From: an uncultured Pelagibacteraceae bacterium
GTDB lineage: Bacteria; Pseudomonadota; Alphaproteobacteria; Pelagibacterales; Pelagibacteraceae
Length of the DNA: 64,000 nt
Direction: 5' to 3'
NCBI GenBank assembly: GCA_902524345.1
Contig: CABZCX010000002.1
Span: 1-64,000 of the forward strand
Under the pieces are notes generated by a model that searched no databases, was not told the DNA's origin, and saw only the letters and a program-made list of their open reading frames with translations. Below, piece by piece: positions 17,265-25,461 of the stretch. The position numbers and the translations under genes were made by a program. Position 1 is the stretch's first letter. Each line of letters starts with the position of its first letter.

Positions 17265-18211
17265 TGATAAATAAAAAATCTAAAATTTATGTTGCAGGAC
17301 ATAAAGGTTTAGTTGGTTCTGCTATACTGAGAAAACTGAGATCTAAAAAATATTTTAATTTACTTTTAAAAACAAGAAAACAACTTGATTTAACAAATCA
17401 ATTAAAAGTATTTAATTTTTTAAAAAAAAATAAACCAGATGCTGTGATCATAGCTGCAGCTAAAGTTGGTGGTATTCAAGCAAACAATAAAAATAAAGCA
17501 GAATTTATCTATGACAATTTAGCAATTCAAAATAATTTAATTCATGGAAGTTTCAAAGCAGGAGTTAAAAATTTAATATTTCTAGGCTCAAGTTGTGTTT
17601 ATCCAAGAGATTGTAAACAACCAATTAAAGAGGAATATTTATTATCTGGATATTTAGAAAAAACTAATGAACCCTATGCAATTGCTAAAATTGCAGGTGT
17701 TCATATGTGCTCTAGTTATAGCAATCAATATAACCTTAACTATAAATGTTTGATGCCTTGCAACTCATATGGAATTAATGATAATTATGATCAAAACACT
17801 TCTCATTTTTTACCTGCTTTAATAAGAAAAATAATTCATGCATTAAAAAATAACAAAGATCACATAAAAATTTGGGGAAGCGGAAAACCACTTAGAGAGG
17901 TAATTATAAGCGATGATATTGCAGAAGCATGCATCTTCTTTTTAAGAAAAAAAACTAAAGAGTCTTTAATTAATATTGGTTCTGGTGTAGAGAAAAGTAT
18001 AAATGATTACGCAAAATTTATAATGAAATATTTGAAATTAAAATTGAAAATTGTAAATCAAAAGAATAAACTTGAGGGAACCCCGAGGAAACTTCTGGAT
18101 AGTAGCTTAGCCAAAAAATATGGATGGAAGGCAAGTGTTTCTTTAGAGGATGGTATTGGATTTGCAATAAATGATTTTATAAAAAATTTTATTCAAAATG
18201 AAATTAAATAA
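17264..18211 (+). CDS. fcl: GDP-L-fucose synthase
   Basis: This 315-residue extended SDR has a nucleotide loop AGHKGLVGSA at 11-20, AAAKVGGIQANN at 64-75 and GSSCVYP at 108-114, which carries the Ser and Cys acting in epimerisation. The catalytic pair is Y138/K142 in EPYAIAK. It epimerises C3 and C5 and reduces C4 of GDP-4-keto-6-deoxymannose to give GDP-L-fucose. The ATG overlaps the gmd stop by one base, so translation is coupled. It ends 5 bases from the convergent WecA-like gene. Assignment is firm. The fucose (or a derivative such as colitose or perosamine if other enzymes exist) would enter the surface polysaccharide. Confidence 0.95.
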   Translation: MINKKSKIYVAGHKGLVGSAILRKLRSKKYFNLLLKTRKQLDLTNQLKVFNFLKKNKPDAVIIAAAKVGGIQANNKNKAEFIYDNLAIQNNLIHGSFKAGVKNLIFLGSSCVYPRDCKQPIKEEYLLSGYLEKTNEPYAIAKIAGVHMCSSYSNQYNLNYKCLMPCNSYGINDNYDQNTSHFLPALIRKIIHALKNNKDHIKIWGSGKPLREVIISDDIAEACIFFLRKKTKESLINIGSGVEKSINDYAKFIMKYLKLKLKIVNQKNKLEGTPRKLLDSSLAKKYGWKASVSLEDGIGFAINDFIKNFIQNEIK

Positions 18212-18216
18212 TTCAA

Positions 18217-19230
18217 TTATATTTTTTTCAAATTTAAGAAATAAATTTTAAAATATAAAAATATAAAAAAAATTACCACAAATCCTATCAGAGAAAATAA
18301 AGAGCCAAAAAAATAATAAATACCAAAACCCAGAAGTGTTATTAAGAAGTTAATTGAGTTTATAATTAAATTGATTTCTAATATTCTAAAATTATATTTT
18401 TTTGAAATTTGATAATGAAAGTGGTCATCTCCAGATTGAAATAAGTTTTTCTTTTTAAAAATTCTCACTAAATTTGTACCAAGAAAATCATATATGATTA
18501 AAGCTACAGGCCATATCAAAATTGATGGTTTAATTAAGAGATTTGAATATAAAAAAATCATTACAAAACCTGTTATAAAACCTAACAATGTACTACCAGA
18601 ATCACCTAAAAAAGTTTTTGGTAATTTTAAAAAAGATACATTAAAAAGAAAAAACACAAGAACAGGCACTATTATATGGATGAAACTATAAATAATAGAT
18701 ATTTTTTCATGAAAGAAACAAATTAAAGCAAAAGAAAAAAAAATATTTATAAATAAACTCGATAATAAACCATCTATTCCATCCGAATAATTAAAAGAAT
18801 TGATAATTAAAAGGCAACATAGAAAAGTAAAAATTTTACTGAAGTATCCTAAGTTGATTATACCAATATATTTATACTCACCGATATCAGTTAAATATAA
18901 GCCTTTAGATATTAATAAATAAACTGGAATTGATTGTAATAACAATTTAAAAATGGGGTTAATATCAAACTTATCATCAACAAAACCAACAAGTGATATT
19001 ATTAACGAATAAAGAAGTATTAAATTTATCATTGAGTATTCAATTTTAGCGATATATATGACTAAACAGTAGTATAGCCCTAGAGCTAAGCCGCCAATAT
19101 AAGGAGTAGGCTTTGAATGAATTTTTCTTTTATTTGGATAATCAAGTAAATTAACTTTATAAGCAAATTTACTGAGTACAAATAAAATAAAAAATTGTAA
19201 AATAAATAAAAAAAATAAATTTATTAACAT
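18217..19230 (-). CDS. Undecaprenyl-phosphate sugar-1-phosphate transferase (WecA/MraY family)
   Basis: This 337-residue protein has about ten membrane helices. It carries the polyprenyl-phosphate N-acetylhexosamine-1-phosphate transferase signatures in order: HSKPTPYIGG near 38-47, FVDDKFDINP near 84-93, YSDGIDGL near 148-155 with the metal-binding Asp pair, FLGDSGSTLLG near 207-217, and GDDHFHYQ (about 264-271). WecA-like enzymes start O-antigen synthesis by putting GlcNAc-1-P (or a related sugar) on undecaprenyl phosphate. It is on the opposite strand to its neighbours and just inside the end of the island, so it may be transcribed alone. The exact UDP-sugar is unknown. WbpL-type specificity for FucNAc or similar is possible. 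Confidence 0.88.
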   Translation of the reverse strand: MLINLFFLFILQFFILFVLSKFAYKVNLLDYPNKRKIHSKPTPYIGGLALGLYYCLVIYIAKIEYSMINLILLYSLIISLVGFVDDKFDINPIFKLLLQSIPVYLLISKGLYLTDIGEYKYIGIINLGYFSKIFTFLCCLLIINSFNYSDGIDGLLSSLFINIFFSFALICFFHEKISIIYSFIHIIVPVLVFFLFNVSFLKLPKTFLGDSGSTLLGFITGFVMIFLYSNLLIKPSILIWPVALIIYDFLGTNLVRIFKKKNLFQSGDDHFHYQISKKYNFRILEINLIINSINFLITLLGFGIYYFFGSLFSLIGFVVIFFIFLYFKIYFLNLKKI

Positions 19231-19293
19231 TTTAATAACTAATATTTAAAATATTTAAGTTTAAGTTTAAATAAATATTTGAGCAAATATTTT

Positions 19294-20226
19294 ATGAAAA
19301 AAATTAAAATCGGACTTTTATCACCATTTAATAAAAAAAAATTTCATTTATTGAACAATAAATTATTCGAATTAATCAATTTAGGTATTAAAAATAAAAA
19401 AAAAAACTTTAAAAATATTTCTTGCCTTATTTTAGATACTAGAACTTTAAGTTTTTCTATTTTGGAAAAATTTAGTAACTTAAAATTAATATGTCGATTT
19501 GGTGTTGGAGTAGATAACCTTGATTTGTCTTATCTTAAAAAAAGAAAAATTGACCTGTGTATCACAAAAAAAAGTATTGTTACACCTGTTGCTGAACATG
19601 CCTTAAGTTTTATAATTTCTAGCATCAAATCTTTAAATGAATTTAATTCTATAATTAAAAAAAACGAATATGAAAAAGTTTCAAATTATCCAGTAGTTAA
19701 AGATTTAAAAAATAAAGAAGTACTGATAATTGGTTTAGGAAATATTGGAAAAAGATTAGCAAAAATTTTAAAAGTTTTTGATTGTAAAATAACTTTTTAT
19801 GATCCAAGAGTACCTAAATATAATAATTATAATAAATTAACTATATTAAACACAAATTTAAAAAAATTTGACATTATTTCGATAAATTGTTCTCTAAATA
19901 AATCTACTAAAAAAATTATTAATCATTCAACCTTAAGATTTTTTAAAAAAGAAGTAATTATTGTAAATACCTCAAGAGGTGGAATAGTAGATGAAAAATC
20001 ATTGATAAAATTCTCTAAGAAAAAAAAAATAATATATTGTTCGGATGTTTTTGAACAGGAACCACTCGCTAAAAATTTTAAATTATCCAACTATACTTAT
20101 AACACATTTACACCACATATATCTACCTCTTCACCTGAAACAAGATTATCAATGTCCGAAGAGGTCATTGAGAACATTAAGTATTACTTTATTACTAAAA
20201 AAAAAAATCAAAACTTTTTAACATAA
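19294..20226 (+). CDS. D-isomer-specific 2-hydroxyacid dehydrogenase (SerA-like, short)
   Basis: This NAD-dependent dehydrogenase has about 310 residues and no ACT regulatory domain. Substrate-side CRFGVGVDNLDL lies near 68-79 and the Rossmann loop GLGNIG at 147-152. The catalytic triad is visible as R228 in NTSRGGIVDE, E256 in FEQEP and H275 in TPHIS. It should oxidise or reduce a 2-hydroxy/2-keto acid such as 3-phosphoglycerate. It sits between the WecA-like gene and the 5S gene, so it may make an acidic substituent for the polysaccharide or may be unrelated. I chose the ATG at 19294 over the in-frame TTG at 19279 because homology begins there. The substrate is unknown. Confidence 0.82.
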   Translation: MKKIKIGLLSPFNKKKFHLLNNKLFELINLGIKNKKKNFKNISCLILDTRTLSFSILEKFSNLKLICRFGVGVDNLDLSYLKKRKIDLCITKKSIVTPVAEHALSFIISSIKSLNEFNSIIKKNEYEKVSNYPVVKDLKNKEVLIIGLGNIGKRLAKILKVFDCKITFYDPRVPKYNNYNKLTILNTNLKKFDIISINCSLNKSTKKIINHSTLRFFKKEVIIVNTSRGGIVDEKSLIKFSKKKKIIYCSDVFEQEPLAKNFKLSNYTYNTFTPHISTSSPETRLSMSEEVIENIKYYFITKKKNQNFLT

Positions 20227-20301
20227 TTAAAAGAATTAAAAATATAGAATTTATATTTTAAATTAACTAATAATAGATGTCTAATGTGGAGATATAATTG
20301 T

Positions 20302-20330
20302 TTGACATTTGAATATTCTAAATGTATATC
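20302..20330 (+). promoter_or_regulatory. Sigma-70 promoter for the detached 5S rRNA gene
   Basis: A perfect -35 hexamer TTGACA (20302-20307) is followed after exactly 17 bases by TATATC (20325-20330), close to TATAAT. The predicted start site falls at or just before the 5S 5' end near 20337. No 16S or 23S gene lies upstream in the window. This is among the best-matched promoters I could find here, and it gives the 5S gene its own transcription start. Confidence 0.8.
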
Positions 20331-20336
20331 AAGGCC

Positions 20337-20453
20337 GCCTGGTGATTATTGCGAAAGTGTAATACCCGATCCCATTCCGAACTCGGAAGTCAAGCCTTTC
20401 AGCGCCAATGGTACTTTGTCTTAAGACATGGAAGAGTAGGTCATTGCCAGGCT
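20337..20453 (+). rRNA. rrf: 5S ribosomal RNA
   Basis: This is about 117 nt, the size of bacterial 5S. The ends can pair as helix I (GCCTGGTGAT with TCATTGCCAGGC). The interior holds the highly conserved loop-B/helix III stretch CCCGATCCCATTCCGAACTC, followed by GGAAGTCAAGCC and the GTAGGTCATTGCCAGG 3' half. It is alone, with no rRNA or tRNA near it. A promoter lies 7 bases upstream, and the next start codon (ATG at 20462) is only 8 bases past the 3' end, so mature 5S must be cut from a longer transcript unless termination is inefficiently placed. Ends are estimated to within a few bases. Confidence 0.95.
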
Positions 20454-20461
20454 ATTAATTA

Positions 20462-21349
20462 ATGAAAGATATCATTGTAGTCACTGGAGGAGCTGGATTT
20501 GTTGGATCAAATCTCATTGAATATTTTTTAAAGAAGACTAATAAAAAAATTATCAGCTTAGATAATTATTCTACAGGTTCTAAAAAAAATCATATTAAAA
20601 ACACAAGAATTAAATATTTAAATTCAGAAACTTCAAAGATAAATTTAAAACTTTCCAAGTTTAAAAAAAATATACATACCGTTTTTCATTTTGGTGAATT
20701 TGCTCGTATATATCAAAGTTTCAATCATTTTGATGAATGTTATGACTCAAATACTATTGGTACAAAAGCAGTTTTTAAGTTTTGCTTAGATAATAGAGTA
20801 AAATTAATTTACTCTGCAACATCTGCAAGTCTTGGAAATCGAGGTAATGATAAGAATTTATCTCCTTATGCTTTTACTAAGTCAAAAAATTTAGAATTAT
20901 TAGAAAACCTAAAAAAATGGTTTAATTTTAAATTTGAAGTAATTTACTTCTACAACGTATATGGACCAAAACAGATTAAAAAAGGCAAAATGGCAACAGT
21001 AATAGGAATTTTTGAAAATCTTTATGAAAATAAAAAACCTCTTACAGTTGTAAAACCAGGATCACAAACTAGACGATTTACTCATATAAAAGATACTATT
21101 GATATATGTTATGAGGCTTGGAAAAAAAACAAGTCAAAACATTATAGTATCTCACATAAGAAATCTTACTCAATTTATGATGTGGCCAAAATGTTTAAAA
21201 CTAAAATAATCTTTTTAAAACCTAGGAAGGGAGAAAGGTATGCGTCAGCATTAACTAAAATTTCTCAAAAAAATCATATTATTCGAAAATTTGGCAAAAT
21301 AGATTTGAAAGATTATATAACATCGTTTATTAAAGATTTGAAGTTATGA
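20462..21349 (+). CDS. NAD-dependent sugar-nucleotide epimerase/dehydratase
   Basis: This 295-residue extended SDR has TGGAGFVGS at 8-16, an SATSAS strand near 118-123 and the catalytic pair Y136/K140 in [16 protein letters not shown] segment and a [10 protein letters not shown] segment are typical of UDP-glucose/UDP-glucuronate 4-epimerases and related enzymes. The substrate is probably a UDP-sugar but is not readable. It lies immediately after the 5S gene and is the first of a same-strand run with rpmJ, whose start overlaps its stop. No Shine-Dalgarno is visible, because the 8 bases upstream abut the 5S 3' end. It may functionally belong with the polysaccharide island on the other side of the 5S gene. 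Confidence 0.85.
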   Translation: MKDIIVVTGGAGFVGSNLIEYFLKKTNKKIISLDNYSTGSKKNHIKNTRIKYLNSETSKINLKLSKFKKNIHTVFHFGEFARIYQSFNHFDECYDSNTIGTKAVFKFCLDNRVKLIYSATSASLGNRGNDKNLSPYAFTKSKNLELLENLKKWFNFKFEVIYFYNVYGPKQIKKGKMATVIGIFENLYENKKPLTVVKPGSQTRRFTHIKDTIDICYEAWKKNKSKHYSISHKKSYSIYDVAKMFKTKIIFLKPRKGERYASALTKISQKNHIIRKFGKIDLKDYITSFIKDLKL

Positions 21350-21471
21350 AAATAAAAAGCTCATTAAAGTCAATTAAAAAAAGAGATCTCAACTCTAAAC
21401 TTGTAAGAAGAAGGGGTAGGGTTTACATCATCAATAAAACTAACCCTAAATTTAAAGCAAGACAAAAATAA
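21346..21471 (+). CDS. rpmJ: 50S ribosomal protein L36 (zinc-free form)
   Basis: This 41-residue, very basic protein ([15 protein letters not shown] start, then [20 protein letters not shown]) matches the alphaproteobacterial L36 pattern. It lacks the Cys/His zinc ligands of the classical form. L36 binds 23S rRNA in the large subunit. The ATG overlaps the TGA of the epimerase gene (ATGA), so translation is likely coupled. Confidence 0.95.
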   Translation: MKIKSSLKSIKKRDLNSKLVRRRGRVYIINKTNPKFKARQK

Positions 21472-21476
21472 TTTCT

Positions 21477-21587
21477 ATGGACAATCAAAACCATAAAGAT
21501 ACTTGGAATAATTTCACTAAATTTGTACTGTGGGGAACTGTCGCTATTATATGTGTTTTAGTTTTAATGGCAATATTCTTATTGTAA
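21477..21587 (+). CDS. aa3-type cytochrome c oxidase subunit IV-like microprotein
   Basis: This 36-residue ORF starts at the ATG at 21477, five bases after rpmJ. It has a short polar head (DNQNHKDTWNNFTKFVLW) and one membrane helix with an AIICVLVLMAIFLL core. The W-x-x-F-x-K plus helix ending in MAIF pattern matches the small bacterial aa3-oxidase subunit IV family (PF07835-like), which in alphaproteobacteria often sits next to the pnt genes, as here. It would be a single-pass inner-membrane subunit of cytochrome oxidase. No other cytochrome oxidase gene is in the window. Confidence 0.8.
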   Translation: MDNQNHKDTWNNFTKFVLWGTVAIICVLVLMAIFLL

Positions 21588-21596
21588 AACAATCTG

Positions 21597-22685
21597 ATGA
21601 TAATTGGATCTATTTTAGAAAATCAAAGTTTTGAAAAAAGAATTGCCATAACACCAGAGATTGTAAAAAAATATATTTCTCTTGGTTTTGAATTATCTTT
21701 AGTAGAAAATTATGGTTCACATTTAGGACTCAAAGATGAAGAATATTCTGATCTTGGAGTTAAATTTTTCAAAAATGAGAATGAAATTTTAGAAAATGCA
21801 GATCTTATTATTCAATTGGGTATTTTATCTGATGAAAAGATTTCATTAATTGGTGAAAGACAATCTTTAATTGGAGTATTGAACCCATATGAGAATAAAG
21901 AGAAGCTTCAGGCCCTGGTGAAAAAAAAAATAAATATTTTTTCATTAGAACTTTTACCAAGAATAACAAGAGCACAATCAATGGATATATTATCTTCACA
22001 AGCTAATCTTGCAGGATATAAAGCTGTAATTGAGTCATTTGCGAATTTTGAAAAAGCTGTTCCAATGATGATGACAGCCGCAGGAACAATCCCAGCTGCA
22101 AAAGTTTTAGTTGTTGGAGCGGGGGTCGCGGGACTTCAAGCAGTAGCGACAGCAAAAAGAATGGGTGCTATAGTTTTTGGCACAGATGTGAGAATGGCAT
22201 CTAAAGAACAGGTTGAAAGTTTAGGTGGTAAATTTTTAACTGTTGAAGGTTCAGAAAATCTTGAAACAGCAGGTGGATACGCAAAAGAAGCTTCTGAAGA
22301 TTTTAAAAAGAAACAAGAGGATTTATTGACAGAAACACTCAAAAAAATTGATATAGTGATATGTACTGCTTTGATACCTGGAAAAAAAGCACCAATTATC
22401 ATTAAAGACCATATGATAAGTAACATGCAACCAGGATCTGTAATATATGATTTGGCTGCAGTCCAAGGAGGCAATACAGCATTCACAGAAGCGGATAAGA
22501 TTATTAATAGAAATGGTGTACGAATTATGGGGGAAAGCAATATCTTGAACAGGTTGCCAGTTTCTGCATCTAATTTATATGCAAAAAATTTATTCAATTT
22601 TGTAGAAAATTTATACGATAAAGATCAAAAAAAAATTAACATTAATCTAGAAGATGAGATAATAAGTAAAACATTAATTAAATAA
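21597..22685 (+). CDS. pntAA: NAD(P) transhydrogenase subunit alpha, NAD-binding part (dI)
   Basis: This 362-residue protein is the alanine-dehydrogenase-like domain I of proton-translocating transhydrogenase. The start (FEKRIAITPE) and the Rossmann loop VVGAGVAGLQA near 170-180 bind NAD(H). The conserved mobile loop region (VIICTALIPGKKAPI) and GSVIYDLAA are present. With PntAB and PntB it couples hydride transfer from NADH to NADP+ with proton import, supplying NADPH. Alphaproteobacteria usually split the E. coli PntA into AA and AB, as seen here. The next gene starts 3 bases after its stop, so the three genes form one operon. Confidence 0.96.
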   Translation: MIIGSILENQSFEKRIAITPEIVKKYISLGFELSLVENYGSHLGLKDEEYSDLGVKFFKNENEILENADLIIQLGILSDEKISLIGERQSLIGVLNPYENKEKLQALVKKKINIFSLELLPRITRAQSMDILSSQANLAGYKAVIESFANFEKAVPMMMTAAGTIPAAKVLVVGAGVAGLQAVATAKRMGAIVFGTDVRMASKEQVESLGGKFLTVEGSENLETAGGYAKEASEDFKKKQEDLLTETLKKIDIVICTALIPGKKAPIIIKDHMISNMQPGSVIYDLAAVQGGNTAFTEADKIINRNGVRIMGESNILNRLPVSASNLYAKNLFNFVENLYDKDQKKININLEDEIISKTLIK

Positions 22686-22688
22686 AAT

Positions 22689-22997
22689 ATGGAAATAGAC
22701 CCTTTAATATTTAGATTGAGTATATTTATCCTTTCAATTTTCGTTGGGTACTACGTTGTCTGGAGTGTTACCCCTTCGTTACATACACCATTAATGTCAG
22801 TAACCAATGCTATTTCATCAGTAATTATTGTTGGAGCAATTATTGCAGGATTATCTGGAGACTCACAAAGTGTGTTCAATACCTCGAGTATATTTGGCTT
22901 TATGGCTATTGCTCTTGCAGCAATTAACATTTTTGGTGGATTCTTGGTAACTCAAAGAATGTTAGCAATGTATAAGAAAAAGAAAAAAGATAAATAA
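22689..22997 (+). CDS. pntAB: NAD(P) transhydrogenase subunit alpha, membrane part (dII)
   Basis: This 102-residue protein has about three to four membrane helices and is the PntA-side half of transmembrane domain II. The sequence includes GYYVVWSVTPSLHTPLMSVT and AISSVIIVGAI, strongly conserved in the family. It contributes to the proton channel in the inner membrane with the PntB helices. It lies 3 bases after pntAA and its TAA overlaps the ATG of pntB by one base, so stoichiometric translation is likely. Length is normal for the alphaproteobacterial split form. Confidence 0.96.
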   Translation: MEIDPLIFRLSIFILSIFVGYYVVWSVTPSLHTPLMSVTNAISSVIIVGAIIAGLSGDSQSVFNTSSIFGFMAIALAAINIFGGFLVTQRMLAMYKKKKKDK

Positions 22998-24394
22998 TGA
23001 TATCTGCAAATTTATCAGCAATATTTTATTTAGTCTCGGGTGTATTATTTATTCTCGCTTTAAGAGGCCTGTCTTCACCAGAAACATCTAGACAAGGAAA
23101 TCTATTTGGAATTTTAGGTATGATTATTGCTATAACTGTAACTTTTCTATCAATAGGAACTTTTTCAATTGGTTTTGTTTTTGTCATATTATTTATTGTT
23201 GTTGGAGGTTCAATTGGAGCTTTTATAGCGTATAAAATTCCAATGACAGCTATGCCCGAATTGGTAGCAGGATTTCACAGTTTAGTTGGACTTGCTGCAG
23301 TCTTTGTAGCTATTTCAGCCTTTTTAAATCCTATCGCATTCAATCTTGGTTCACCTGGTAATATAAAACTTGGAAGTTTAATTGAAATGTCGATTGGTGC
23401 TGCAGTTGGAGCTATAACATTTTCAGGATCTGTAATTGCTTTTTTGAAACTACAAGGGATTATGTCTGGTTCACCAATTACATTTAAAGGTCAACATCCA
23501 CTTAATGCAATAATTTTAATTTCAATAATTGTTTTAATTTATTTATTGTGTTCAACTCAATCATCAAATTTGTTTTGGATATTATTATTTGTTTCATTTT
23601 TAATTGGCTTTCTATTGATAATTCCAATTGGTGGAGCAGATATGCCAGTAGTAATTTCGATGCTAAATTCTTATTCTGGTTGGGCAGCAGCTGGAATAGG
23701 TTTTACCCTAGAAAATACAGCTTTAATAATTACCGGTGCTTTAGTTGGCTCATCTGGTGCAATACTCTCCTATATCATGTGTAAGGGAATGAACCGCTCT
23801 TTTTTTAATGTAATCTTAGGAGGGTTTGGTGCTTCTGATGATACATCAAGTAAATCATCTAAAGAGCAAAAACCAGTTAAAAGTGGTAATGCTGATGATG
23901 CTGCATTTTTAATGAAAAATGCATCTTCGGTTATAATCGTTCCCGGGTATGGTATGGCAGTAGCACAAGCTCAGCATGCTTTAAGAGAAATGGTCGATAC
24001 ATTAAAGAAAAATGATATAAAAGTTTCATACGCTATTCACCCTGTAGCTGGTAGAATGCCAGGACATATGAACGTTTTATTAGCCGAGGCAAACGTTCCA
24101 TATGATGAAGTATTTGAGTTAGAGGAAATCAACAATGATTTTGCAAATGCGGATGTGGCTTTTGTAATTGGTGCTAATGATGTCACAAATCCTGTCGCAA
24201 AGACAGATCCGCAAAGTCCAATTTATGGTATGCCAGTTCTTGATGTAGAAAAATGTAAATCTGTATTATTTGTTAAAAGAAGTTTATCTCCCGGATATGC
24301 TGGAATAGATAATGATCTTTTCTACAAAGAAAATACTTTAATGTTGTTCGCAGACGCAAAAAAAATGACTGAGGACATTACAAAGAATCTATAA
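22997..24394 (+). CDS. pntB: NAD(P) transhydrogenase subunit beta
   Basis: This 465-residue protein has about eight or nine membrane helices in residues 1-270 (the rest of dII), then the soluble NADP-binding domain III. Domain III shows VIIVPGYGMAVAQAQHALRE near 313-331, the GAND element VIGANDVTNP, and the lid region near KRSLSPGYAG. It completes the proton-pumping transhydrogenase with the two genes before it. In a cell with limited routes to NADPH this complex would be a main source. The transaldolase gene starts 6 bases downstream. Identification is secure. Confidence 0.96.
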   Translation: MISANLSAIFYLVSGVLFILALRGLSSPETSRQGNLFGILGMIIAITVTFLSIGTFSIGFVFVILFIVVGGSIGAFIAYKIPMTAMPELVAGFHSLVGLAAVFVAISAFLNPIAFNLGSPGNIKLGSLIEMSIGAAVGAITFSGSVIAFLKLQGIMSGSPITFKGQHPLNAIILISIIVLIYLLCSTQSSNLFWILLFVSFLIGFLLIIPIGGADMPVVISMLNSYSGWAAAGIGFTLENTALIITGALVGSSGAILSYIMCKGMNRSFFNVILGGFGASDDTSSKSSKEQKPVKSGNADDAAFLMKNASSVIIVPGYGMAVAQAQHALREMVDTLKKNDIKVSYAIHPVAGRMPGHMNVLLAEANVPYDEVFELEEINNDFANADVAFVIGANDVTNPVAKTDPQSPIYGMPVLDVEKCKSVLFVKRSLSPGYAGIDNDLFYKENTLMLFADAKKMTEDITKNL

Positions 24395-24400
24395 GATTTA

Positions 24401-25099
24401 ATGAGTATAAAAATTTTTTGTGATATTGCAGATTTAGATTTAATTAAAAAATTTAATAAAATTAAAATTGTAAAAGGTTTCACAACAAATCCGAGTTTAA
24501 TGAGAAAAGCTGGTGCAAAAGATTATAAGTCATATTCAAAAAAAATTCTCAGTGTATGTAAAATTAAACCAATTTCCTTTGAAGTTTTTGCAGATGATCA
24601 AAAAGCAATGATTAATCAAGCTTTAAAAATCAATGGTTGGGGAAAAAATATTTATGTGAAAGTTCCCGTTGTAAATTCAAGAAATAAATTTTCTGGAAAA
24701 GTTATAAGAGAATTAAATAGTCGAAATATCAAGCTAAATATTACGGCAGTTTATACTGCAAATCAAACAAAGAAAATTTTAAATAAAATAAATAAAAAAA
24801 CAAAAGTGATAATCTCTATTTTTGCAGGAAGAGCTGGCGATGCTGGAAAGGATCCTGTTCCTGAATTTACTAAAAGTATAAAAATGGCAAAAAAATTTAA
24901 AAATGTAGAAATTTTATGGGCGAGTGTAAGAGAACCGTATAATTATACACAAGCGAAACAATTAGGTTGTCATATTATAACAATACCACCAAGCATAATT
25001 GAAAAAATCGAAAAATTTGGAAAATCATATCAAAACCTCACTACAGAGACAGTAAAAGCTTTTTTAATTGACAGTAATAAATCTAAATTTAAAATTTGA
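24401..25099 (+). CDS. tal: Transaldolase family protein (TalC/FSA-like)
   Basis: This 232-residue protein is the short, subfamily-3-type transaldolase, also related to fructose-6-phosphate aldolase. D8 in FCDIADLD and TTNPSLMRKAG at 28-38 are conserved. K87 in IYVKVPV is the Schiff-base lysine, and ISIFAGRAGDAGKDP forms the phosphate-side loop. It would exchange dihydroxyacetone units between sugar phosphates in the non-oxidative pentose pathway, complementing the transketolase at 31381. It follows pntB by 6 bases on the same strand and faces the tRNA-fMet gene 7 bases later. Transaldolase versus F6P aldolase activity cannot be decided from the motifs. Confidence 0.88.
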   Translation: MSIKIFCDIADLDLIKKFNKIKIVKGFTTNPSLMRKAGAKDYKSYSKKILSVCKIKPISFEVFADDQKAMINQALKINGWGKNIYVKVPVVNSRNKFSGKVIRELNSRNIKLNITAVYTANQTKKILNKINKKTKVIISIFAGRAGDAGKDPVPEFTKSIKMAKKFKNVEILWASVREPYNYTQAKQLGCHIITIPPSIIEKIEKFGKSYQNLTTETVKAFLIDSNKSKFKI

Positions 25100-25105
25100 A
25101 AAATT

Positions 25106-25182
<77 letters not shown>

Positions 25183-25188
25183 ATATAA

Positions 25189-25383
25189 TTAAATTCTATT
25201 TCTTAATTTATTTAATTTCTTTACTCGCTTAATATTTTCTTGGAGAATTCTCTTTTTTTTTTCAGAAGGTTTCTCATAAGTATTCTTTAGTTTTATTACT
25301 TTAAAAAAACCATCTCTTTGAAGCTTTCTTTTTAAAACCCTTAAAGCTTGCTCAACATTGTTATCTTTTACTTCTATTTTAAT
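25189..25383 (-). CDS. rpsU: 30S ribosomal protein S21, probable ATT start
   Basis: This basic protein of about 64 residues matches alphaproteobacterial S21: KIEVKDNNVEQALRVLKRKL, then FFKVIKLKNTYEKPSEKKKR. No ATG, GTG or TTG lies at the homology start. The only in-frame common start is a TTG at 25395-25393, but it sits on the strong Shine-Dalgarno GGAGGG. An ATT at 25383-25381 lies 5 bases after GGAGG and aligns with the Met of relatives starting MQVLVRDNN. I therefore annotate the ATT. S21 helps base-pair recognition at initiation on the 30S subunit. The gene lies just upstream of tRNA-fMet on the same strand. Confidence 0.85.
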   Translation of the reverse strand: MKIEVKDNNVEQALRVLKRKLQRDGFFKVIKLKNTYEKPSEKKKRILQENIKRVKKLNKLRNRI

Positions 25384-25461
25384 AAATCCCTCCAAAAAAA
25401 TGTGTGGATAACATTTTTATAATTTTATGTCTATTAATTTCATTCATATTTTTGTTATTTA

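Noticed and set aside
1-20226. Possible mobile element or prophage carrying the island
   Set aside because: No transposase, integrase, recombinase or terminal inverted repeats were found, and no tRNA attachment site duplicates are visible. Acquisition by homologous recombination through flanking rRNA is more likely.
22136-22597. 153-codon open frame antisense to pntAA
   Set aside because: It lies wholly inside a well-conserved gene, has no family resemblance and no ribosome-binding site. The same applies to the antisense frames inside ftsH (42951-43415 and 43599-43979) and tolA (37890-38312).
25403-25411. Consensus DnaA box (TTATCCACA on the minus strand) upstream of rpsU
   Set aside because: It is a single site with no cluster of boxes or AT-rich unwinding element distinct from background. 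A second copy at 56671-56679 is simply the coding end of aroC. No replication origin is supported.
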